Shown here one piece after another: positions 11,431 to 24,079 of a DNA stretch of 64,000 nt. The notes beneath the pieces were generated by a model. That model worked only from the letters and a program-made list of their open reading frames with translations, had not been told where the DNA came from and did no database searches. The stretch's first letter is position 1; each line of letters opens with the position of its first letter. The translations under genes and the position numbers were made by a program. The stretch spans positions 1 to 64,000 of the forward strand of contig WACJ01000059.1 in assembly GCA_008973525.1 (NCBI GenBank), in the 5' to 3' direction. This stretch comes from Stenopsyche tienmushanensis. Its lineage: Eukaryota > Arthropoda > Insecta > Trichoptera > Stenopsychidae.

Positions 11431-11740
11431 ATTTAAAGTGAACCCTTTTAGGTAACTTTGAATACATCCTGGAGGTTATTCGAATTTAAAGAAGGATAAT
11501 TCTATCATTTAACGAAAAATATCCTTATTTCTTAAGGATGAAAATTAAAGGAGTGGCTTTATTAAATTAAATTCGTCCTTTGAATATCTGCAGATAGTTC
11601 CGTGGTTAAGCGGTTGGACTTATCTTGGATTCGTATTCTACAGGAGGTGTGGCTAGCGACTACATTTAAAAAAATTTATATGTCATGAAAAACCATGCCA
11701 AAATGGTTGGCAATAATAATGAACAAGAAAACATACACTT

Positions 11741-12366
11741 GGGTCTGTTTTTATGCGGATTTTTTTAATGCGATTTTGAAGTTATGCGGTTTTCAAAAAT
11801 AAGACAACCTATCCCTCATTTTTCTATAGAGGAAAAAGCTTTTTTTATGCGAATGCGCATAAAAAAAATCAAAAATTAACACTAGTACAAGTTACAACCG
11901 TTAAAGTGTGTATAGGGTAAAATTGCCTCATTCTTTTCATGAACTCATAAAGCAGCAAGTAAAATTCAAATTCCAACGCGAGCTTAAGAATTGCATGTTT
12001 CCACATCGCGAACTGCCTAAAAAAATTAATGGTTGAGGCGTCGCAAAGTTTAATCACCGATTATATTTTAAAAAAAGACGATTTCAACATAGAATGATGA
12101 TGAATAAATGTATGCTGACTGATATCGATTCTTTGTACGATTATGGTATAAAATAGACTATTATAAAGCAATTCAAAAATAAATATGTATTGTTTTTAAT
12201 AACATTTTTTATGCGATTTTTGGTATTTTCTATCATATTGATTTGAAGTTATGCGATTTTTAAAAAGAATGGAACCTATTCATCAGTTTTCTATCAAGTA
12301 TTTTTTTATGCAAATTTTTTAGAGATCTCCTCCCCGTGGAACGTATTTATCGCATAAAAAAGACCC
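11741..12366. mobile_element. MITE-like element with GGGTCT...TTATGCG ends
   Basis: The left end reads GGGTCTGTTTTTATGCG. The right end on the - strand reads GGGTCTTTTTTATGCG, differing by one indel/substitution. Inside are two direct copies of a unit starting GAAGTTATGCG (11778-11864 and 12245-12320). Each passes through ACCTAT, TTTTCTAT and a TTTTTTATGC box. There is no transposase. Frames called on the - strand here are products of the repeat composition. No clear target duplication is seen. Confidence 0.45.
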
Positions 12367-12384
12367 TGTTGTACACTTAAACCT

Positions 12385-12483
12385 TTTTTGTGCGATAGAT
12401 GCGTTCCGTCGCACAAAAAAATCTATGACTTCCATAGAAAAAGTGAAGTTGCGTTCCATGGATTTTAAAAACCGCATAACTTT
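12385..12483 (-). repeat. Third, inverted copy of the ATGCG repeat unit
   Basis: Read on the - strand, this segment starts CAAAGTTATGCGGTTTTT. It then runs through GGAACGCAACTTC, TTTTCTATGGAAG and TTTTTTGTGCGACGG, in the same order as the two direct units in the element just to the left. Its position outside the right terminus suggests the element is one half of a larger inverted array. Confidence 0.4.
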
Positions 12484-14853
12484 GAAACAGGTTTTTTGAA
12501 ACAAACTTTGGATCACCGTCACCAGGAAGGTCAACAGGATTGGCAACTGACACAGGAAATTTATTTGTCGAACCACAGGTAATGCTTTTGATCGATTTGA
12601 AAATCACAGCTTTCTACAAATCAAAAAATCAAATGGCCAGGTAGGTCTTCTTAACAGTTAATCGTCTTTGAATACTTCCAATTTCTGTTATTGAGAAAGA
12701 GTCATCTTATAATACTAATTGCCGATACACCATTGAAGATAAACAACATCTCTTAAAATAATAAACATCCAAAAAGATGTTAAATTGTATAAAAATCTTC
12801 ATATTGCCCTATTTCTACGAGTCTAGGATGATCAATAAAGTAGTTGATAGTAAGATTATTTTAATATTATTCATATATTTTTATTTGAACGTCGAAAAAT
12901 GTTAATATCTGAATGTATTAGTTGATCAGTAAAATAACTGAGTTTTAATGACAATTTATCGTCAAACAACATTTCTATCCACATTTTGATACTAATTAAT
13001 GAGAATATTTCTAGCAGATTTATGCTATTTGATGAATAATAGCTTATTTTATGAGGTTTTGTTGTTATTGCTGAAGAATAAATATTCTTATTTCAATATC
13101 GAATGATAATTTAATGGAAATTAAATTGAGTTTTTTTTCTCTAAATTACACAGTGATCACATTCTAGAATTAGATTACGAATAGTATATTTGGTGTAACA
13201 GATCTATTCAATGCTTCACCAGGATGGCAATTAAAAGTTTTAATGCTACTATGTCTGAGATGAATTTGAATATTGCTGTGGAGTAATATGAAATTATGGG
13301 TGAGAGATATGCAACATAGGGAAATCTTAAATTAATGGTTTTTTAAAGGAATAATGAAAAATGTAAATGTGGAGAAAATGTAAATTGAAGGGAAGGAAAA
13401 ATATTTTTTATTAAATATGGGTCAAATCTCATTATAATTATTCCATGGGAAGCAAAATTTTAACAATTTATTTTTTGTAAGATGACTCGCTAACATAATA
13501 TTATTATTTGAATCACCACATGGCTCTTATCAAAGTTAAACAGTATTGTCTCATTTGAACTTTAAGATTAGGCAACATAGACTAGATTTTAAATATAGTC
13601 AATATTGTATTTTTCTTCATTCATTTTACGATTTTGGAATGTATTTACCTCAAAGCTTCATCCTTCAAAGAAATAAAACCTTCGACATAGAAAAAATATG
13701 GCTTGAGTTAATTCAACGTATACATTTAATTTTTTTTGTTGCTATATATATCCAGAAATTAATTGAAAAATGGCAATTTTTCAGAACTGGAATTAAAACA
13801 AATTGTGTCCGTTCGGGTAACGCGTGACATGAATGCTAGAGATGAGTTTGGTCACTAATGAGTTAAATAAATAAAATGCTCCAAATTTAAAGAAGCATAG
13901 TATATAAATATGATGTTATATATTTGGAAAAATTACATGGCAATGCTTTCATTTTTAACCGAACCGAAGTGGATTGAAAGGTATCAAAATTTGACTACTT
14001 AGGAGATTGTATAACTTCAGTCAAATTTTATTATGATTTAATCCACGAGGTCGTAAAATTATTTAGCTGTGCTAAATATGGAAAAAGGACAAAATAATTT
14101 TTATATTAAAAATTGTGACTACATTTTAATTTTCGTCATAAAAATCGTCATTCTCCAACGTTACTTTAAAGATGGCTGCGAAATTTTGATAACATTATTT
14201 AGTAAGTTCGCCTGCAGATTCTATGAGAAGTTTCACCTGCATGAGGTCATAACAATACTTTATCAAATATTAATTTTAAGTGTTTTTGAATGTATGAAAT
14301 CAATGCGTTATCAATACTATTAAATTTTCAAATATTTTGAAAGATATTTGCGTTTCAGGATAGATAGTAAAACACCTTCATTTTAGATTTCATAGCTCCA
14401 TTATTATTTTTTCATCATCTTCATTACAACCATAGAAAATTGTATGTGATTTTATCAATCATCAAATTGTATAATTTACTAACTATGGGTTGAAATTGAG
14501 ATGGATGACAAGATTTTGATTATTCTAATGCGCTTTTTATCCAATTTAAATGCGTTTAATACGAGCACAAGATTTAGTTTGTTCAGATTAAGATGATTGA
14601 ACTGACGAATAATGCCAAATATCACTTTATCTAAAATTTCTAGATATAATCAAATCAAGTGTTGATTAGATTCTGGACTTGGAAATACCCCAATAATGGA
14701 AAATCTCCAATTGACATCAATTTCGTTCAATGAAATACATTTGTTGTTTCTCTCTCTATGTAAGAAATTTGACCCGTACGTACATTGCTCATATATTATT
14801 TATAATTTGAAAATTTAGCAAGTTAAGAATGTAATCCCTAAGGCTCTACCGAA
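12484..14853. other. AT-rich intergenic DNA, no gene seen
   Basis: No protein similarity, RNA gene or clear repeat structure. Open frames at 13546-13827 and 14069-14323 are Asn/Lys/Ile/Phe-rich, as expected by chance at this composition. Confidence 0.5.
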
Positions 14854-14946
14854 ATACAAATTTAAATAAAAGATAGTAGTGTCAACTTCTGGAAAACGAT
14901 ACTTAATCTCTCCTTTGATACTACTATCATTTATTTAAATTCGTAT
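14854..14946. repeat. Long imperfect hairpin (31-bp arms)
   Basis: The arms at 14854-14884 and 14916-14946 pair at 28 of 31 positions, one mismatch being a possible G-U wobble, around a 31-nt loop. The stem cores are AAATTTAAATAAAAGATAGT and its complement. The length and single long stem would suit a pre-miRNA-like precursor or a short palindromic MITE. No coding content. Confidence 0.6.
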
Positions 14947-15240
14947 ATGTACGTGTATGTGGTTATACGTTTAGGTGTTCATTTCATATTAATGCTGAAC
15001 ATTTGATCCGAATTTTGTACTATAGAGATGTTAAAATGATCTATAAGGCAAGCGAATATGTTTGCGGTTAGCAACATTGGTGTACTAAAACAGAGCGGAG
15101 AAAATAAATCCACTTTTCTGATATGAGGCGCGTTTAAAGGCATTGATGTGATGAAATATGTATTTTTAATCAAAAATATTGCAAGGGTGAAATGAAGGAT
15201 TCTGTGCGAATTTAATAATGTCAGAAGAGGTACGCAATAA

Positions 15241-15640
15241 AACTTCAGGGCGGAATGATGCCTCAGACGATTTTTCAATTTGGAAACGGGTTGTTTTTCC
15301 GCACAGAGAGCGTTTTGAATTATTTAATTACCCGTGATAGGTTTATATTTTATTTACTAGGCTGTGATAAGATTTTTCTCGAAGGCTCGGAGACCGGGGA
15401 GATTTCCTTATCCCCGTTGAGCGTAGGCGCAATCCTTCCGAAGTATAAATATTCATGTTGTTTTTCCTGCGGTAGCAGGACGGGTGGTCAGGGGGTGGTG
15501 CGTGTCCCACCCCTTTTCCTCATCTTCCCTTTCTGGGTCGACCCACGAGAGAATCCCATTTCGTAAGAGCATGACCGTAAAATTTTCCACCTTCATCTTC
15601 GGGCGGACCCGCTAAAAGAAACACAAGAAATAAAAGTCAA
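15241..15640. other. Composition island, possible cis-regulatory DNA
   Basis: About 400 bp with near-balanced base composition in 30% GC surroundings. Frames are open on both strands, none with a recognisable domain or splice pair. It contains G/C runs near 15480-15520 (GGGTGGTCAGGGGGTGG). It could be an enhancer or an unrecognised exon. Confidence 0.3.
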
Positions 15641-16574
15641 AAGTGAAATAAATGTCTTGGCGCTGGGTGATACGGCTCTAGATGTATGTAGATCCTAAAG
15701 CAAAATATAACCCAGGGCTGCAGACCCATTTCAATAACAGGAGGAATATCATATTTATTATTATCAATAAATTTATTATCCTCGCTCTATACGGCCGAGG
15801 CCTTGCAGAAAACAACGCCAAACCAGCAAATACGTACATACTTAGTTTATACACAATAAGGGAATGGTTTATGCCAATAAAAAATAAGCGTTTTGAACGT
15901 AAGCAGGATACTCGATACGCAATATCGCATAATTCAATACATTCGCTATAATGTACTCGACTTAAATTGAAAATATATTCATGATTTTTTTGCAAATAAA
16001 GATACGGAGCGCTTCCTGCATCTATAATCCAATATAAACGACATAATCCAGTCATTTATAATACTTAATTAAAATACCCAATCAAACCCACCAACAAACG
16101 GATTAAATTTAGATATGATTTTTTACTTAGACGATGCCGTTTATCCTTAATTTATGCAGTTAATACAAAAATAAAAAGAACTATATCATGGAAATATTGC
16201 GCAAATTTTTATCTTGTTAATAAATCAATTAAATATTTAATTTTAAATTTATCAGATGGAGGTCGATACTATAATAATTTGAGGTTCATGGGATAAAATA
16301 AGATGTATTTAGATATATCAACATCTTCGACGGGCGGAATAATCTTGCATAATTACACTATTCGCAGCTTTTCATCAGATATTCATTCGAGAAATATTTC
16401 ATGAAAGAGAAATTTCAATAGGCGGGATAGGGTTTGAACGTCACGATAAGTGAAACTCCAACCGGCAGTTGGTCGGAAAGAGAGAGAGTGAATCGCATGT
16501 GTCTGTGTCCGCTGTATTCAACCTCGTGACTGTTCACAACAAGCTTTTAGACCCTCGATCTTCTTCTACTGCAG
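15641..16574. other. Intergenic DNA; 125-codon frame judged non-coding
   Basis: A - strand frame at 15678-16055 overlaps a + strand frame at 15682-15951. Neither resembles a known family. The rest is AT-rich, with a less biased stretch from about 16400 to 16570. Confidence 0.4.
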
Positions 16575-17095
16575 ATCATTGCCTCCGTTTTTTCTGCCGC
16601 CAGCGGCAGGCGATTTTCCCCGCATCTATGCGTTGATTCTGGTGAGGGCTTCATTGCCCGTCGCCTCCATTTCCCATGGATGTCGAGCTGTCACCAACAG
16701 TGCGACGTCATCCGCGAAGGCAATGAGTTCTGCTCCGTGTGGCATCTTTATTTTTAGCAGACTGTTGTAGAGGACGTTCCACAGAGTGGGTCCCAGGACG
16801 AATCCCTGCGGAACGTCCATCTCTAGCTTCGGTCGTAGTCGTCTCATAATGATGGACATGTCGATCTTTAAAGTAGTCGCTGACGAGCTCAATTATGTAT
16901 TCAGGAACTTCGAAGTTATTCCTGAGCACATCAACGATCAGTTCCTATCTGGCGCTGTTAAAAGCATTCTTTATGTCGAGCGTGAGTATTACGACATCTT
17001 TGCTCTGTTTGACTGTGCCTTTGAATGCCTTCCGGATTATTTCGATCGCCATACTAAAGACTATTATCGAGGACGTAGCTTTATGCTACTGAGAA
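16575..17095 (-). pseudogene. R1-like non-LTR retrotransposon, reverse transcriptase fragment
   Basis: Read on the - strand, this is the palm region of a LINE reverse transcriptase. In order it shows ILTLDIKNAFNSA (the first catalytic Asp motif), LRNNFEVPEYIIEL, VPQGFVLGPTLWNVLYN (RT motif 4) and AFADDVALLV, the catalytic FADD box at 16704-16718. TRINA and GKSPAAGGK follow. The frame is broken: a stop within the first motif region (after NSA-R), a frameshift between TEARDG and MDVPQG, and a stop at 16626 where Trp is expected. Motif wording is closest to R1/LOA-type arthropod elements. Both ends are truncated. It is a dead fragment. Confidence 0.85.
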
Positions 17096-20000
17096 GCTGA
17101 ACCTTATAATTATTTTTGAATATTTTTTTACAGCATGAGGATGTGTATTCTATCAATTGACATTGGGCGTTTTTAATTTGAGTAACTAAACATAAGAATT
17201 TTTAGGGTTAAACTGGATTCAGAGGTATAAATTCATGTATCCTTATAAGAAAATCACCATTAGTAAATGATTGGAATATTTGGCTAGATTCTGAATGTTT
17301 ATGAAGTATTAGTAACATATGCAATTTGATTATTTACCACATAAATTGAATGTTGGATATATTTTTTGTGGAAAATATTCATAATTTAGTTTGCATAAAC
17401 ACGCTCATAACCATATGCTCGCACGCAGTCTTATCAATGTTAGAATATGTAGTTAATGCATTAAGATTTCAATTTAAAACACTATATATATATAATATAG
17501 TGCAGAAATTAAATTCGAATATATTTTTGCTTAAATTCAAGCCCTTGATAGTTAAATGTATTTCATAGAATTGTTTTAAAATGATCTTTCGTTTCGATAT
17601 AAAATGGTTAAGTGTCATATTTTAAGCATGTAAATTTAGTATAATCAAAACATTATTTCTGAATACAAGTTGGGAAACATTTATATGTCTTGCGAGTTAA
17701 GAATACTTAGTTTCAAGGAGGACAAATTATGAGTTAAATAAGCAGAAGAGAACTTTCTCTCTGTAGCAAATTTAGTCAATATATTCCTACGAAGTAGTGC
17801 ATATCATTTTGCTTAATTTTAAGTAAGACGTAGCAAAGTTCATAGTTCAGCTTACATCCAAGTCTTATTGCGTATTTGTTATCACAGGATGTGATTTCGC
17901 GATATTTCCACGATATGGTGTATTTTCTGCATATTTGGAACGATTGTGTTTTACCAATTAGATATCGAGGTGGAGTAGGGTTTTTCCAGCCCTGAACAAT
18001 GGCTGCTACGTAGGTTGCGTGGGGAGAATACTTTAATGGATGTTGTGGATGCTACATAGTATACAGATACGTGGATCGCAGGAGAGGTCGGTAAGTAATT
18101 TAATTTGTAGGAATTCCGATTGAGCCGCTGTGTATTTATCTGAAATTCTCATTAGATCGATTCGATAGCACTTGTGGGGCTCCCTGCGGGGACTTGAAAA
18201 TGAATTCGATACGACGAACCAAGCACTCGAGTTCTACGTGCTGGTCGAATGATGGTGGTGGTGGTTGTTGCGAAACAGGAGAAAGGGGCTCAAGATATTG
18301 GATACGAGCCTGATGATGAATGCTTTTTTAAGGATGTTGATTGAAGATATTGATTGATTTCATTGGGACTTTTTGCTAATATTTTTTAATTAGCAGATTT
18401 TCGATAACTCCAGATTTTATTTTGCGTATTTCTAACAAAAAAATGGGTTCTTGTATTAAAAAAGGAATAATCGTTTTAGTTTTCATCAATCATTTTATTA
18501 CACGATTCTCAATATTGGCAATATCTTAAATGCAGTGAAAATAGACGTGGATGTTATTGATGATAGGGAATTTTTCTTATTTTTTTTACTTCATTGTATT
18601 AGATTCAAATTACAACGAGAAATAATAATTAGCCCTTAGATACCTGCATTACATTTTGACATAGGTTTTTTCATGATTAATTCTTTGATGGAAAGTTCAT
18701 TCGTCTGAACTATGAAAAACCCAATAAATTTCAAATATTTCTATTTGAGAAATTTCAAAAAACAACCTAGTGTAGTTACTTAAATAACTTTTTTCATCTT
18801 TTTGACGCTTGAGAGCTGTTTATAAGATAAAAACACCAATTTAAAGTTTTACAAATGCCACCAAATATTTTTTCAAACAAAGGCCAGAAAAACCAATTAT
18901 ATGTTTTTTAAATTTACATTTTAAGTTAAATCTAAATCAATACTATTTAATTATGCACAAAAAATTATTGATGAATGTAACATAGTGCAATAAATTCTTC
19001 AAAAATTTGTGTCATTTTTAATTTGAATTGAATTTACAGGATGGTATAAATATTAATTTAATGATTTTAAAATAAAAATTCGTTGATTTTTTTTTTAACA
19101 AAAAATTACATTCATGATCAATTAACATAAATGACTAATGTTAGTCGATTCGACTAACATGATATGTATAGAATATTTTACCCTACGATTTTCCAGGCGA
19201 TTAAAAACTGTTCATTTAAAATACTCGCGTAATTATTTTTCTATAGATTTTGCTAGTTGATATGAGACTTACAATTATTTAGTTGATTACTTACTTTCTT
19301 TATAATAATTATAATTGAATAATAAGGATCAAGATTTTGGACTCATGTTGTGAAGGTTCTGGAATATAAGTATGAATTACTGAATCTAATAGATCACACG
19401 GAGCTAAAAAACTTAATTAAAAAATCCTATATAAATAATTTAATCCTATTTTAAATATATGCGAAAGGTAATGGGAAACCAATACTTAATAAATCTTTAT
19501 CCTTGCGAAAATCCAATGTGGTAATCGATTACCTTCAATAGGGGATTTAACCCATAGGAAGATAAAATATTGTTTCGTATTTTTATATATTCTAAATATA
19601 TTTAGATTGTTTTCGTTATAGTTTTTCAGTCATAGAATTATTTAAATGCATTCTCATAATTTTCCACATAAATAGTCATCCTTTGTAGGGGCGCACTTAA
19701 GATTAAGTTCATGTCATGTATTTTGTACATATTTTCGAGAATGGAAAAATCCATTGAAGAGAAAACCTCTTATGAATAAATAATAACAAGAACCTCGCAG
19801 AGCTTTATAAATTGCTTTACATTATAAAGTTATATCTTAAACCTTTGAAATTGGACGAAAATTTCATTTTCATACACGTTCGCTTTTTTGCTTTTATAAA
19901 TATGAGAAGCAAAAAAGGAGCACAAAGTGTTGCGCAAAAACTAAAACGTTTGTTTGTTAAGTGATTTATTGGTGTTTCAGGCGAAATGATTTGTTGCTTT

Positions 20001-22560
20001 TCTGAAGCTTTCCATTAATGCGATTTTCACGCTTTGTTTTTATTAAGAATATTTAGCGGAAAAAATGATGAAAGCTTACTACGCTAAATATGTGAGTTGT
20101 ACAATTTGAATAAAAGTAGCCCTGGGGGTGAAAATTAAAATAGTGTATTGCTGAACAAACATCTGCTTTATTTGTTGGCAATTAATTTTATTTATGTTTC
20201 AAAGTAGGTGAAATTTGTTAAGCTTTTATTTATTATCATTCTGATTGTGTGAATAAAACAAACAAAATCATTATTCAATTCGGCCATTGTTTGCATGAGA
20301 TTCGTTTGTATTTTCATTCCATAACCATTCAATAAAGCCAATAAACATTCAAGGAAGAATGTATGCAAAGAATTCAGTATGTTAAGTGAGAATATATATT
20401 TATATTGCAATTTAATAAAATTACTTATAAGAAGAGCTTTCAATAATCTATCTATGAATTTGAGATATTACATTAAAAAAACTCATTTTTTTACTAACAT
20501 AATCTCATGCCAAATAAATGTGTGTAAATTCTAAAAATATGTTCATTTGGAACTATAAGTATATTATTATGTACTATAATGTTAAATATTGTAAAAGTAG
20601 TTTAAGGAGAATTCACAATGTTATTAGTAAGATTTTCAAAGAAACGTGCTCAAATATAGAATGCTCAAACATATAGAATGATAAAAATGCCATAAATAGC
20701 TGAAGATATTACCGTTTTAGTTTGAGTAGTTTGGGAGATTTTTCATAAGATATTAGATATCTAAGTATGTTGCGTGATGAGTATTGAGAATGTTGACTTA
20801 CAACAATAAAATGCTTGATAAAAGTCTTGTCAAAAGGACATGGAAATATGTATAAATCTTGCAAAGAATTTGCTATAAAGTCATACCGATTGTATTTTAC
20901 TTGTTACCTTCAATTAGTCCTTTTAAAAGGATATCAAAGGGAAATGATGAGGATATCTCTTGAAATACGTTCTGTTCTTGTATGACAATGTACCAGCAGA
21001 TGTCTACAAAATGTAAGATTGCCATTCACCAACATGAATTTCAATAATTACCAGAATATACATTTTCGATAGAGGATCTACGAAAGATTATAGCATATTT
21101 ATCATCAATATGAATCGATATTTTAAAATATTTTTATGTAAGATCTTTCAAATGTGTTGGCATGGTAATTTTTTCCCACCATTTTGATTTGAGTCTTAAT
21201 ATTTATAACAAGAGTCAAAGATTTTATCAATTTTATCTACCGTTGTCCAAATTAACAATACTTTAAAAATCTGTTAAGTTTATCAGTTTGTACACTTGAA
21301 TTGTATATTATTATATTATATAATACAATTATGTTTTCTCTTCTTCTTAGCAATTTTGAGTTAGATTCAAACACTTCCATGATATGAGTGTCATTTAGCA
21401 CGGCAATAATGTGAGAACGAATATGAAATTGAAATATTTCTATAAAAATAGACAATTGAGTTATAATTATTTAAAAATAAAAATTAATTTTGCCACTCAT
21501 AGATAGCCCCCGAAAAATGTCTTAATATTGAGGTGGAATAAGATAAATTTTAATTTTTGTTCTGAATGCAAAATGATTCGCATTCTTCCATAGCACCGTC
21601 AAAACGTTCTTTGAAACTGTAAATTCGCAAACAATGAAGAAGTTGTTGAGGAAAGAATGTTTAACAAAAAGGAATGTGCAGTTCTCAGCATTGTTCAAAG
21701 TGGGGAGACATTTTATGGAGGTAAAATGTTAATGTAGCGAACAAAAAACAGATCGAATACTATAAGCATCGTGCGGTAAAAATTTTCATTAGTTTAAATT
21801 ACTCCAATTATTACGTACAAATTGCTTGGAATAATACAACCACATTGTCCTTTAAAAGCATTGCAATTTTTCAGCGGTATGAATGCTAAATATTGAAAGG
21901 GTTGTCTGTTGATTTTCGATTGTGAAAATGTATTTTGGAGATACAAATACTGAGCTGGGGAAATGCACATATCATATTCGCCAATGGTTTTGACATTTCA
22001 ATTTTTCATGCTAAAATGCATAAAATACACTTTTGGATAATTGAAATTTTGTAGTTTTCAAATATTCAATTTCTAAGTACGACGGTGGTTTTATAAAAGA
22101 CGAAAGAGGCTTCTAGTTCTTTCCATTATATGCATAATTGATCTAATATTGTCGATGTCTTACTAATATTTTTTCGATATGAATATGAAAATTATACAAA
22201 ATATTTCTCGTTTGGAAATCTAAGCTGTTTATCTAAATTTTGGTATGATGGGATAGTTCTTGAACTCTTATTACTAAGCTTTGAAATCAAATCTATGCAA
22301 CCTTGCCTTTGCCTCTTTTGGTTCGTCTCGGTCAAGATCTGTTTATATAAAATTTTAGTAAGTGGCAACTTCTTATATTTAGAGAGTATAAAAATGTCCT
22401 TTTTTATTTATTTTTTATTCCAGTCCTTTATTTGAAGACAGAAACATAATTTATCCAAAATCTAAGAAATGTTAACCACTTTTGATTCAACCTTAAATTA
22501 TAGATCATTTCGTACTTAAAAATGCTATTCATATTATTTCATTTTAATTTATACATATAT
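17096..22560. other. Long AT-rich stretch without recognised genes
   Basis: Mostly simple AT-rich sequence. One less biased block at about 17930-18310 has an acceptor-like TTTTTCCAG (to 17989) and a GTAAGT donor at about 18092. The interval between them contains stops in every frame, so at most it is a non-coding exon. A 23-bp palindrome lies at 19138-19160. A 40-codon frame near 21640 is not supported by splice sites. Confidence 0.45.
19138..19160. repeat. Perfect 11-bp-arm palindrome
   Basis: ATGTTAGTCGA, a single T, then TCGACTAACAT. A perfect dyad of this length is unlikely at random but short; it could be a binding site for a dimeric regulator or a TE footprint. Confidence 0.5.
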
Positions 22561-23741
22561 AGTAGACTCTCGATTATCCGGGCTAATGCTGAGGAGGAAA
22601 AACGTTCATAGTTAAACAGATACATGGCCATCAGTAGTTAGTACTGAGCGTTATCAAAATATAATATAGAAGATTATATTAAAAAAATCTGTAATTGTTG
22701 TTTATTTTTGAAATTTTTTAAGTAAATTTCTACTATTATTTCGAATTTTGATTGAGAATCGAATTTTGAGAAATTCGATTGAGCTATTCCTCGATGTTTT
22801 CCCTATCCACATTTTCAAAACATTTTAAATTTTACAATAATCTACATATTTCAGATATATCGTTTGCTTACGTCTCTTCAGAATGCTTTAAATATGTTTC
22901 CATGCCAGGAAGAATTTTTCTACATGATCGAAAAAGTGTTTCTGGCTTTACTTTCGACTAAGATTTTGTTATTCCAAGTATAGCATCAAATATCGTAATT
23001 GTTTTCCAGAAATTGATCAAGTTGTCATTCCCACCAGCAAGAGTTTTCAAAAGACTTAGATGATAAAGACGTTTCATTGATGCTATAACGCCTCGGTCTA
23101 TGGGCTGGATCAAACATATCACATTAGGCTTAAGGTAGCAAAATTTTGCCACCATAAGTCTATTGCCTGTTTTCAATATGCTTTTATTCGGATGAAAAGG
23201 AAAATTATCTAGTATTAATACTGCTTTCTGTGGCAATCTCTTATTTTTTTTTAAAACTTGCACCTTAGGAACCCATTTATTTTTGAACCAATCTTCAAAA
23301 ATCTCTCTTTCCATCCATGGCCCTTTCTGGCTATAATAATCGATATGAAGATTTTTCATTGGAATTCCCTTAAAAAAAAAAATTATGAGTACTTATGCGT
23401 TTCCAGTCTATTATCAACCCGAGTCCTTTTTCACAATCTTACACCCGTGATATATATATACCTCGTATAACAAGCTTTTTTAAACTACATTGTCTGGTTG
23501 TTATAAGAACCAGATAATTAAGGCATGAGAACAAGCGTTTGAGCTATCGCTTTGAAGAGTTTTGTTTCTTTAATCTGTGTATATAACACCTTATGTACTG
23601 TTTGGGAGTTGCCTTATTATCCGAGTATCCCCACATTATTTTTAGTATTATGTTCATTTTGATGTGTACGTCACATAATCATACAAGAATAAAAAAAATC
23701 CACAAATCGGATAATCCGCACTCGGATAATCGGGAGTATGA
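22561..23741 (-). mobile_element. Tigger/pogo-like DNA transposon, defective copy (~1.2 kb)
   Basis: The left end carries AGTAGACTCTCGATTATCCG at 22561. The right end on the - strand reads ACTCCCGATTATCCGAGTGC, followed by a second GATTATCCGA. These are Tigger-type termini, diverged between the two ends. The interior encodes part of a DDE transposase on the - strand. At 1.2 kb it is about half the length of an autonomous Tigger. The boundaries are approximate because the outermost bases have mutated. Confidence 0.7.
22958..23382 (-). pseudogene. Tigger-like DDE transposase fragment
   Basis: The - strand frame encodes about 135 residues of the DDE_1 (CENP-B/jerky/pogo) catalytic core. It has GPWMEREIFEDWFKNKWVP, then VLILDNFPFHP (second catalytic Asp in the LDN box), then LKPNVICLIQPIDRGVIASM (third Asp in the QPxD box), with 36 residues between the two Asp. 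The first catalytic Asp and the N-terminal helix-turn-helix DNA-binding domain are missing, and sequence beyond 23382 is low-complexity. The frame stops at 22958, short of the normal C-terminus. It cannot encode an active enzyme. Confidence 0.85.
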
Positions 23742-23882
23742 GTATTTTTTTATCTTCATAATAGTTTCGTATGGAGATTAACTACTCTTATGAAAAAATA
23801 TTTTAATTATACATAATACATATGATGAAGCCAAAACTTAAATTTAGATGGAAAAATAGATACAAAATACATTTTTTTTAAA

Positions 23883-23916
23883 GATTGTATACACTCGTTA
23901 TAACCGAGTTCGACTG
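23883..23916 (-). mobile_element. Solo Tigger-type terminal repeat
   Basis: On the - strand from 23916 the sequence reads CAGTCGAACTCGGTTATAAC and continues GAGTG, a classic Tigger terminus. It is followed outside by TA (23917-23918). It differs from the ends of the neighbouring copy, so it marks a second, mostly deleted element lying to its left. Confidence 0.6.
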
Positions 23917-24079
23917 TACAATCATATATTTTTATGCGAATTTTTATTTATTCAATAAAATTCACTTCGTCCAAAGTCTCTCGCAATTTGTTTACATTTT
24001 TAAAAAAGCGAACGTATTACGGAGGATTATTTTAGGAGAAAAATCCACAAAGCGCCCGTTGAAATTGTCATTTAGCTGA

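Noticed and set aside
11590..11660. tRNA-like A-box (CGTGGTTAAGCGGTTGG) followed by GATTCGTATTC
   Set aside because: The boxes are too close together and no cloverleaf arms can be formed; at best a deleted tRNA-derived SINE head.
15678..16055. 125-codon - strand frame
   Set aside because: Overlaps an open + strand frame, no domain, no splice context.
17989..18095. Interval between TTTTTCCAG and GTAAGT that looked like an exon (EQWLLRRLRGENTL, then MDVVDAT)
   Set aside because: Every frame contains a stop; at most a non-coding exon.
21600..21730. 40-codon frame EEVVEERMFNKKECAVLSIV with a GTAAAA end
   Set aside because: No acceptor and no similarity; length is expected by chance.
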